From Phycisphaerae bacterium (lineage in GTDB: Bacteria > Planctomycetota > Phycisphaerae > Phycisphaerales > SM1A02): a DNA stretch of 60,627 nt. The notes beneath the pieces are model-generated. The model did not search any database and had not been told where the DNA came from. It saw nothing but the letters and a program-made list of their open reading frames with translations. The position numbers and the translations under genes are program-made. Of the stretch, positions 35,451 through 43,182 are shown in pieces. The first letter of the stretch is position 1, and each line of letters opens with the position of its first letter. The stretch covers positions 1 through 60,627 of the forward strand of contig PBAY01000013.1 in NCBI GenBank assembly GCA_002717655.1, written 5' to 3'.

Positions 35451-36071
35451 CTACCCGATCAGTTCCTCAGGGACACCCAGGAACTCATGCATATGCTGGT
35501 CATAGGTTGCCGAATCCTCATCCCGCGAGAGATCCAGACGCAGCTCATTGATGACCTTGGTTCCCTGGCCAACCCACTCCTGCCATGTCTCAGAGGAGAT
35601 ATTGTCAGCAATCCACTCGCCGATCGGCCCGCGGAATGGTGGACCATCCAATGCGTTGCCGGGACGTCCGGTCTGCTTGCAGATGAAGGAGCCGGATGCC
35701 GCTGCCTGCTCGGCCTGCTGCTTCAGATCATCAGACAACTCCGGAGGCTCTCGACCGATCGAACGTAGCAGGTCAGCCATCGCATCTCGAGGAAGCAAAT
35801 CTCCCTTGGCAGCAGCGATCTCAAATCCCTTTTGAAGAACAACGACAGCCTGATCCGACCAGCCCGCATCGATCAAGGCCTGACCCCAGAGCTGCCATGC
35901 CTTGCTCATGTCGGAATTCAGTTCGGTACAGCGTTCCAGACTGGCGGCCGCCTCTGCCGCACGACCTGCCTGAAGATAGGCCGAACCGAGACTGAAATGA
36001 GCCATCTCATTGTCTGGATCGGACTGAGCCATATTTTCAAACTGAGCAATACGTTCTTCAATCGTCGCCAT
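35451..36071 (-). CDS. TPR - YggX (Fe(II)-trafficking) fusion protein
   Basis: 206 residues from ATG 36071, where an AGGAAA lies upstream; the frame extends to 36128. Residues 1-100 contain about two TPR units (NEMAHFSLGSAYLQAGRAAE, SKAWQLWGQALIDAGWSDQA). Residues 129-203 match YggX: FICKQTGRPGNALDGPP with Cys131, GPIGEWIADNISSETWQEW and TKVINELRLDLS, equivalent to the Cys, ISxxAWxxW and INExxL motifs of the E. coli protein. YggX-type proteins protect iron-sulfur enzymes and assist Fe(II) handling. The TPR part probably adds a docking surface (inference). It lies between pyrD and the BatA block. Confidence 0.9.
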   Translation of the reverse strand: MATIEERIAQFENMAQSDPDNEMAHFSLGSAYLQAGRAAEAAASLERCTELNSDMSKAWQLWGQALIDAGWSDQAVVVLQKGFEIAAAKGDLLPRDAMADLLRSIGREPPELSDDLKQQAEQAAASGSFICKQTGRPGNALDGPPFRGPIGEWIADNISSETWQEWVGQGTKVINELRLDLSRDEDSATYDQHMHEFLGVPEELIG

Positions 36072-36154
36072 CGGAGTTTCCTGATCCTTGATTTGATCTG
36101 AAGTCCGGATCGAATTCATCCCGGACAAGCGTCAGCGAGCTGAAGTGTAGCAGG

Positions 36155-38158
36155 CTACTGGTTGGGAACGGATACACCGGGAAGGACCGGCTTCACTCCT
36201 CCACCTACCCGGGAACTCCACACCCACCATTCAACCATGAGTATCAAGAGCGACACTCCGATGGCCCATGGCCAGATTGGAACATAGCCTCTTGTGGCTT
36301 CGGTGACCGCTTCGATCTGATCCTGACCAAGTTGAACCGAGCTGCGAGTCATGAGATTGGATTCGGAATCCGCGGGGAACAGCACTGATCGTTGCTGGAT
36401 CCTGATTTGACCCTCAGGTCCTCCGGTTTCAAGAACATGCAGACCAGCCAGTTCCACCGGGCCCCACACCACTCTGCCATCAGCATGAGCCTGCACACCT
36501 ACTCGCGAACCGTCAGGGCAGATGAGATCCGCCTCGATTCCCGCCTGATTCAGGTCAAAGGCCAGTGAGCCTCCAGGTCTTCGCTGCTGCTCGACCAACG
36601 CCGCGTCACGATGCCCAAGCCAGTCAATGGCGTTGTAGAGAAACGCAACGAAGCCGGACTCATACGGCCAGGTGGATTTGATCGGATCAAAGGCCACATG
36701 CACCCGAGGTACACCCTGGTCATCCCAGCCGAAGATCAATGGCGTCTGACTTCCTTCAAGCAGGACCTCGACCTCATCTCCTGGCTGGATTGCTTCGGAT
36801 TCCTGGACAAACAGGGTATCGATGTTCACATAACGCATGACCGGATGGTCCATCGCAGCCTGCAACGCCACCTGACCTGTCTTGTCATTGCTGTATCCGC
36901 GAAGTTCCTCCACAGGAGGAATCCCGCCGAGTGTCAACGTCGGCATCGTCGGCATGGTGTCCGGCGTCGTGTTGTCGAACACGACGATGTCCCAGCCACC
37001 CTTCAATCCTTCAAGTTTCCACGATGCTGGCGAGAACACCCTCAGTTCCTCCAGAGAGAAACCGGAAAGCAGACGTTCCAGCAGAATCCTGCCATCAGTG
37101 ACGAGCGCAACTCGAAGTTCACGAGGCGGCGGCACGATCATGACCGCACTGTCATCCGCGACCATCACATCATTGGCGAGCATCAGCACTTCGATGACCG
37201 CACCTCGGGTCAGTTCAAATGGTGAGAATGCCAGATTTCGACGACCAGGAACGGACTTTCCGTTCTTCAACTGAGCCGGCGGCAACTTGACTTCCTGAAC
37301 GGATCTGGCCACCCCGTCAATCGTCAACTGGACATCGACCTCAACTTCTTCTGATGAAAAGTTACCCAATGAAGCAAAGACCACGAGATCCCCGGGAGCA
37401 TCCCAGGGACGATCCGCCGCAAGCTGCAGCACGCCGTAGTTCGCGGGTTCATCCTGACCGATACGGTGATAGGTGATGGTCTCTCCTCGAAGGACCTGAT
37501 CATCGATGTCCTCGATCATGCCATCACTGAATAGCTCCAGATGAGCCGGAAGTATCTGCGGGGCATCCGGATTGTCAGGATCGGTATTCGTGGAATACAC
37601 CCTGGCAAGTTGAAGCGCTTCTCCGATTCGACTGCCACCATGACTGGCTTCGATGCGATCGACTGCTGCCAGAAGCTGCGAGCGGGAATCAGTGAACGGC
37701 TGAAGAATGTCCGCCTGTTCACCAAACGTAACGATCATGGTCTCCCCATCTCCGCTCGAGAACAGTCCTCCTGGATGAAGTCGATCGATGGCTTCACGCG
37801 CTCTGGCTTTTGCCTCCTCCAGACGACTTCCGTTCTCTGCATCTCTGGCCGTCATCGATCCTGATCGATCGATCAGTAGCACGGTTCTGCCTCCTGCCCC
37901 CTGACGCCCCTCAAGGCGAGGTTGCATGATCGCCAGAATCAGTAGCAGCAGAATGATCAATTGCAGCAGCAGAAGAATATTGCGGCGAAGACGCTGGAAG
38001 GGTGTATTGGCCTGAAGATCAGCGGTGGAAGACAGCCACAGAAGCGTGCTCGAAACCGGCATGGTCCGTCTTCGCAACTTCAGGAAATACAACACGAGCA
38101 GTGGCGGGACCACTCCGGCAAGGAGGAAGAAGCCTGCCCATGGCGTCAACAGGGTCAT
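36155..38158 (-). CDS. BatA-type vWA membrane protein
   Basis: 667 residues. The BatA N-terminus has two membrane helices (FFLLAGVVPPLLVLYFLKLRRR and ILLLLQLIILLLLILAIMQPRL). A vWA domain follows, with a complete MIDAS (LLIDRSGSMTARD). A middle beta-rich region and a C-terminal membrane helix (WPWAIGVSLLILMVEWWVWSSR) complete it. These proteins occur in MoxR/DUF58 operons linked to envelope stress or chaperone-like metal-dependent assembly. It is the last gene of the four-gene block, overlapping DUF58 by 4 nt. Confidence 0.93.
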   Translation of the reverse strand: MTLLTPWAGFFLLAGVVPPLLVLYFLKLRRRTMPVSSTLLWLSSTADLQANTPFQRLRRNILLLLQLIILLLLILAIMQPRLEGRQGAGGRTVLLIDRSGSMTARDAENGSRLEEAKARAREAIDRLHPGGLFSSGDGETMIVTFGEQADILQPFTDSRSQLLAAVDRIEASHGGSRIGEALQLARVYSTNTDPDNPDAPQILPAHLELFSDGMIEDIDDQVLRGETITYHRIGQDEPANYGVLQLAADRPWDAPGDLVVFASLGNFSSEEVEVDVQLTIDGVARSVQEVKLPPAQLKNGKSVPGRRNLAFSPFELTRGAVIEVLMLANDVMVADDSAVMIVPPPRELRVALVTDGRILLERLLSGFSLEELRVFSPASWKLEGLKGGWDIVVFDNTTPDTMPTMPTLTLGGIPPVEELRGYSNDKTGQVALQAAMDHPVMRYVNIDTLFVQESEAIQPGDEVEVLLEGSQTPLIFGWDDQGVPRVHVAFDPIKSTWPYESGFVAFLYNAIDWLGHRDAALVEQQRRPGGSLAFDLNQAGIEADLICPDGSRVGVQAHADGRVVWGPVELAGLHVLETGGPEGQIRIQQRSVLFPADSESNLMTRSSVQLGQDQIEAVTEATRGYVPIWPWAIGVSLLILMVEWWVWSSRVGGGVKPVLPGVSVPNQ

Positions 38159-39078
38159 TGGAGGAGCCCCTGTCGACGCAGGTATTCAACAAGAAGAACC
38201 TCCATGTCCACATCACTGCCGATGGTCAAGTGGCCGATCCCACGTCGACTGCACCAGTCTCGAAGTCCACCACAGAACTGGTCAAGCCGCTCTCGATACA
38301 TCCTCATCAGACCCGGCGTGACCGTGATCTCACAATCTTCTCCAGTCTCAAGATCACGAAGTCGCACATCACCTGAAAGACCTCGGCTCGCAGGATCAAG
38401 TTCATCAGGGGCAAGTACCTGGATGCAGAAGACATCATCTCCCCCACCAGTTACATAACGAAGTCCCTGGTCATAACCTTCCGGCTCAAGGAAATCCGAC
38501 AGTACGATGAGAACACCACGTCCTCGCCTGCCCATGGCGATCGAACGCATGGCCGGCTCAAGTCCTCCCGCCTCTCCTGCTTCGAGCCCAAGCAGCCAGG
38601 TTGCCATTTCCCGCGTACGACGGCGACCACGAAGCGAGGTCAACGGCTGAACGCCCTCACTGTTGAATCCATAGAGACTGACACGATGCTGATTGACCAG
38701 CCCGATGTAGCCAAGCGCCATGGCCAGACGTTTGCAGAAGCCAAGCTTGTTCGGGCCACCCCAGTCCATGGATGGGCTCGTATCAATCGCAATGGCAAGT
38801 GAGAGATCCTCTTCTTCAAGAAACAGCTTGAGAAAGAGCGTTTCAAGTCGAGCGTAGATGTTCCAATCAACGAAGCGTAGATCGTCACCTGCCGTGTAGG
38901 GACGATAGTCGGCGAAATCAACACTCTGACCTCGTCGCCTGCTGCGACGTTCCCCATGGACCTTACCGCTGAAGATCTTGCGAGAAAGGACATCGAACCG
39001 ATCCAGTTTCGCCATCAAGGCTCCACCCAGAAGGTCCTCGATCGTCTTCGGCGAATCACCCTGACCAAACTGACTCAT
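38155..39078 (-). CDS. DUF58 domain protein
   Basis: 307 residues. DUF58 motif: GRRSRRRGQSVDFADYRPYT and LRFVDWNIYARLETLFLK, then the vWA-like core LAIAIDTSPSMDWGGPNKLG with a DTSPSMD MIDAS-like loop. No membrane segment. In MoxR operons DUF58 proteins are thought to couple the AAA ATPase to vWA partners. It overlaps both neighbours by 4 nt, so the genes are translationally coupled. Confidence 0.93.
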   Translation of the reverse strand: MSQFGQGDSPKTIEDLLGGALMAKLDRFDVLSRKIFSGKVHGERRSRRRGQSVDFADYRPYTAGDDLRFVDWNIYARLETLFLKLFLEEEDLSLAIAIDTSPSMDWGGPNKLGFCKRLAMALGYIGLVNQHRVSLYGFNSEGVQPLTSLRGRRRTREMATWLLGLEAGEAGGLEPAMRSIAMGRRGRGVLIVLSDFLEPEGYDQGLRYVTGGGDDVFCIQVLAPDELDPASRGLSGDVRLRDLETGEDCEITVTPGLMRMYRERLDQFCGGLRDWCSRRGIGHLTIGSDVDMEVLLVEYLRRQGLLQ

Positions 39079-40151
39079 GCAGCACCCCCCAGAACATCTT
39101 CCTGTTCAAGGGGAATGTTCACGGGAACCTCACGCAACAGTGTGGAGACGATGTCCGAACCAGTCACTCGATCCGTACCTGCTTCGAAGGTCAATCCAAT
39201 CCGATGCCTCAACGCTGCCGGTGCAACACGACGGACATCCTCGGTTGAGGCTGCATATCGCCCATCAGCGACAGCCAGTACCTTTGCAGCTGAAATCAAT
39301 GACTGCGCACCACGTGGACTTGCCCCCATCTGCACATGGCGATTCAGACTCTCTGGAAAGAACTCGTGCGTTGGATGAGTTGCCAGAATCAATCGAATGG
39401 CATAATCCTGGACATGAGGCGCTACGATTGCTTCACGCATCAATCTTCTTGCTGACTTGAGGAATACGCCATCAAGTCGACGTCGTGCACCTGGCTGGGA
39501 CTGCCCCGTTGTTCTTGAAATGATCTCGTTCAGATCCGCTCGGCTGACACCAGGCACTTCGACTTTGAACAGGAAACGATCCAGCTGCGCTTCGGGAAGC
39601 GGATAGGTTCCTTCCTGTTCGATTGGATTCTGAGTTGCAAGCACGAAGAAGGGGTCCGGAAGTGAACGTGTTTCACCTCCACTCGTCACCGTCCGTTCCT
39701 GCATCGCCTCAAGCAGCGCGGATTGACTCTTGGGTGTCGCCCTATTGATCTCGTCAGCCAGAACCAGCTGGTGAAAGATGGGGCCGGGACGGAACACGAT
39801 CTCACGACGATGACTTGTTTCATGCTCCATCACGATGGTGGTACCGGTGATATCCGCCGGCATGACATCGGGCGTGAACTGGATTCTTGCAAACTCCAGA
39901 TCCAGTGCCTGTGCAATCGTCTGCACCAGCAGTGTCTTGCCGAGGCCCGGAACGCCTTCCAGCAGGACATGACCACCCGCAAACAAGGCAACCAGTGTCT
40001 CATCAACAACCTTCTGCTGGCCAACGATCACCCGACCGACTTCGGCACGCAGCTGACTGAACTGATCACGAACCAGTCCGCAGGCATCACGAACACTGTT
40101 CAGATCCGCCGGGTTCCACTCCAGCACCACGGAGTTCGTCTGATGAGTCAT
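39075..40151 (-). CDS. MoxR-family AAA+ ATPase
   Basis: 358 residues. Walker A GVPGLGKTLLVQTIAQ, Walker B LVLADEINRATPKSQSALLE, sensor-1 FFVLATQNPIEQEGTYPLPE and the MoxR lid domain. It is the ATP-driven chaperone of the block, thought to act with vWA proteins to insert metals or remodel substrates. Start ATG 40151 overlaps the upstream vWA stop by 4 nt. Confidence 0.96.
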   Translation of the reverse strand: MTHQTNSVVLEWNPADLNSVRDACGLVRDQFSQLRAEVGRVIVGQQKVVDETLVALFAGGHVLLEGVPGLGKTLLVQTIAQALDLEFARIQFTPDVMPADITGTTIVMEHETSHRREIVFRPGPIFHQLVLADEINRATPKSQSALLEAMQERTVTSGGETRSLPDPFFVLATQNPIEQEGTYPLPEAQLDRFLFKVEVPGVSRADLNEIISRTTGQSQPGARRRLDGVFLKSARRLMREAIVAPHVQDYAIRLILATHPTHEFFPESLNRHVQMGASPRGAQSLISAAKVLAVADGRYAASTEDVRRVAPAALRHRIGLTFEAGTDRVTGSDIVSTLLREVPVNIPLEQEDVLGGAA

Positions 40152-43096
40152 GAGTCGCCATCCTCAAAGTCACCACGACGCGCTCGATCCCGGGCGGCCT
40201 TGAGCCGGGAAGTCATGCCTCCCTCATCTTCAACAGGTGGCTCGGGCTCGACCTTGTCTGAAACACTGGCTGCACCCGAAGAGGATTCGACGGTGCTGAT
40301 CGACGAACCGGATCGCTCGGTTCCGCTGATGAGATCCTCTCGCTTCTCGGACACCCGAGGGGAAGCCGATTTCTTCATGCGCTTCCAAGCTGACACCGAT
40401 GCGTCGCCACCTTGCTGTCTGCCTGCCGAAGCCCTTGCTAGAACTTCCTTCACACGCTCCGGATCAACTGTCAGTCGTCGCAACGCGACGTCGAGCACGA
40501 GAAGAATCGCGGCAATGACGGCAAGCGTCATCCAGATCTCTCTGGCTGTGGAGGGCATGACGAGTGATTCACGATCATAGAGATCCAGCGGGACAAGATC
40601 ATCCATCTCGATGACACGACCACCTGTCTCCTTGGCTACTCGTCGAAGCAATGCAGCATTGTCCACCAGATTTCGATACTCATCTGAATACGCACGACTG
40701 ACTGCGGCCTGAACATTGCCCTCGATGGTCTCGCCTTCGGAGTCACGTCCGGCAAAGTGGACATTCACAACCGAATTGCCCGCCTGCCGCTGCTGGAACT
40801 CTCCTCGATATCGACCAGGCGCGATCTGCTGCAGATCAAGCGAGGTCGTCTCACCATCAGGCCCGATGACAGCTGCACGCGTCTCGAGAAAGTTCAGAAA
40901 TGCAGCATCAGGGTCATACGCCTCCATTTCAACAATGAACTGGCCGCCACCTTGGTCACGGGTATTGATCGCGAAATCACTTCTTGATGAGGATCGAACC
41001 AGCCATCGCGTGCTCTGTTCCCAGAATGCGTTCAGGCGAGCCCAAGAGGCCCAGCTTCCTGTCCAACGACCTGCCAGGTCACTGGTGAAGGCAATGACAC
41101 GACCCAGCCCGTAGTTCCACCACGCGTAGAGCGGATCCTGATACTCACCATTGATCACAACTGCGCCGGTTCTCGCGAGCCCCTCTCGTTCTGCCGCAAG
41201 AACATAACCACGAACTGCTGGAAGTTCACTGATCCCCTGAATGGGACCACTCATCGTATCAACCACCTGAGTCGAGAAGGTCCCTTCCTGAATCAGGGAG
41301 CGACTGACCACTCTTGCTTCCTTGATGAAGATCTGTGGCAGCCTATTCGGATCGTTAACTCGATGAAATGTCCCCCCCGTGATCGTCGCAATTCTTTTCA
41401 TTGCTGCATCATGAAGTGGATTGTTGGCATGCCAACCGACCATGACCGTCGAAACAGTTATCCCAGCACTGACATAACTGTTGAGCAGGGTCTGCGAAGG
41501 TGGCTGAGGATCACCATCAGAGATGATGATGACGTGGCGTTGCCCGGCATCAGACTGGGAAAGTCCAGTCAACGCCATCTCCATTGAGGGCTGGAAGAAC
41601 TGCATGTCGAAGAAGGTGAGTTGCTTGGCTGCATCCATCGCAGCCTTACGATCACCGACCGCTTGCATTGGAAGCGTCCAGGTCGCGCCACCTGTACGTG
41701 GCCCCTTCTCAACAATGCCGATTTCATCCACTGCATTCAGCGTTTCAATCGCCGCTTCGGCAACACGCTGCCCCCAGTAGTTGCCCTGAGGTATCTCACA
41801 GGAATGGACAATGATGACCAGTGCGCCCTTGACGATCTGGCGTTCAGCAGGCGGATCCATGTCGAGCGGGATGGCTGGCTCCAACGCCGATCCAATCCAT
41901 CCACCTGCACCGAAGCCTTCCGGGCCACCGGTCATCAGCAGACCTCCGCCCGTGTCATGAACATAGGCGTGAAGATCACGGATCTGTGAGTCATTGAATG
42001 ACCATCGAGGAAGGTCGACCAAGGCAATCGCGTCATAACCGAGCATCCCGACCACACCAAAGCTCAAGTCTGAAGGCACCATCGACCTCCACCTGATGTC
42101 TGCCGCATCCAGTGCCTTCTTCAATGGTCCACTGGTACCGGTTCCATCATCGATGATCAGTACGGCGCCGGAACCAGAGACAAAGGTGACCGCAGAGCCA
42201 GTGTTGTTTGCGGCAATTCGATCCTGCTGCTGACCTGGAAGCGAATCCGGCTCGAAGGTCGCCCTGAACTGAACAGGCCCTGGATCACCTGCCTCAACGG
42301 TGACCTGCTCGACATGCAGACCACCGTCAAGTTCTATGGCTACGGCCTGACCCGGCTCAGCACCATTGATATCAACAACTATTCCGTTGCGCTCCAGAAT
42401 CAACTTTCCGGATGCTGGACCATTGCTTCGCAGCAGCAGCTTCAGCTCAATTGACTGGCCGAGTCTCGCACGTGCAGGTGCAATGAGACGATCAAAGAGC
42501 ACTTCCTGCTCATACTCATATTCAATGGGAAGTACATCAATCGGAATCCCGCTCTCTCTCGCAAGATCTGCTGCCATCATCAGATTGCCGATGGTCTCAT
42601 TGCCATCGCTGACCAGAACAATGCGGCTTGCCGTATCCCGAGGCAACAGCCCCTTGGCCTGTTCAATTCCAGCAGCAATGTTGGTTTCGGTCACATCCGC
42701 GGGGCCACTGTTGAGAGAGATGACCGATGCCGGATCTGGCATCGACGTGGGGACTGCATCACGACCGAGTTGAATGACCGCCAGACGATCATCAGCTTCC
42801 CTCTGTTCCCCTTCACTGACCTGCTCGAGGAAGGAAACCGCTCGTTCCAGCTGGGTGCGGGGAATTGATCGACTTCGATCGAGCACCACTGCAACCGTCA
42901 AACCGTCGGCTTCACGCTCAAGAACAGGCTGAGCAAGTGCCACGGCCAGAATCAGCAGAAGAATGGTGCGCATGATTCCAATCGACAACCAACGCCCTCT
43001 GCCGAACGCATCACGTCCGCGCAGGAGCCACCACCAGGTCGGCACGATCAAGGCCGCCAGCAGCAACCAGCCAGGCTGTTCAAAGGTAATTGGCAC
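40148..43096 (-). CDS. Large membrane protein with two vWA domains and a glutamine-amidotransferase-like domain
   Basis: 982 residues. Two N-terminal membrane helices, then vWA1 with MIDAS DRSRS (VVLDRSRSIPRTQ; about 65-240). After a beta-sandwich part there is a class I glutamine-amidotransferase-like fold (AVLIIDDGTGTSGPL, LLMTGGPEGFGAGGW) and a second vWA whose MIDAS is lost (VIIVHSCEIPQ) but which keeps IIISDGDPQPPSQ. A C-terminal membrane helix (IWMTLAVIAAILLVLDVALR) is followed by a Ser/Arg/Glu-rich cytosolic tail of about 100 residues. Proteins of this plan accompany MoxR/DUF58/BatA in Planctomycetota. Start GTG 43096. Role: envelope scaffold (inference). Confidence 0.9.
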   Translation of the reverse strand: MPITFEQPGWLLLAALIVPTWWWLLRGRDAFGRGRWLSIGIMRTILLLILAVALAQPVLEREADGLTVAVVLDRSRSIPRTQLERAVSFLEQVSEGEQREADDRLAVIQLGRDAVPTSMPDPASVISLNSGPADVTETNIAAGIEQAKGLLPRDTASRIVLVSDGNETIGNLMMAADLARESGIPIDVLPIEYEYEQEVLFDRLIAPARARLGQSIELKLLLRSNGPASGKLILERNGIVVDINGAEPGQAVAIELDGGLHVEQVTVEAGDPGPVQFRATFEPDSLPGQQQDRIAANNTGSAVTFVSGSGAVLIIDDGTGTSGPLKKALDAADIRWRSMVPSDLSFGVVGMLGYDAIALVDLPRWSFNDSQIRDLHAYVHDTGGGLLMTGGPEGFGAGGWIGSALEPAIPLDMDPPAERQIVKGALVIIVHSCEIPQGNYWGQRVAEAAIETLNAVDEIGIVEKGPRTGGATWTLPMQAVGDRKAAMDAAKQLTFFDMQFFQPSMEMALTGLSQSDAGQRHVIIISDGDPQPPSQTLLNSYVSAGITVSTVMVGWHANNPLHDAAMKRIATITGGTFHRVNDPNRLPQIFIKEARVVSRSLIQEGTFSTQVVDTMSGPIQGISELPAVRGYVLAAEREGLARTGAVVINGEYQDPLYAWWNYGLGRVIAFTSDLAGRWTGSWASWARLNAFWEQSTRWLVRSSSRSDFAINTRDQGGGQFIVEMEAYDPDAAFLNFLETRAAVIGPDGETTSLDLQQIAPGRYRGEFQQRQAGNSVVNVHFAGRDSEGETIEGNVQAAVSRAYSDEYRNLVDNAALLRRVAKETGGRVIEMDDLVPLDLYDRESLVMPSTAREIWMTLAVIAAILLVLDVALRRLTVDPERVKEVLARASAGRQQGGDASVSAWKRMKKSASPRVSEKREDLISGTERSGSSISTVESSSGAASVSDKVEPEPPVEDEGGMTSRLKAARDRARRGDFEDGDS

Positions 43097-43182
43097 CGTG
43101 GGTCGGAACTCCGAGTAGCTTCAGATCCTGTGACTGATGATACCGCTTCCAACATCACAGGCCCGAAACGGGTCAAAGCGAT

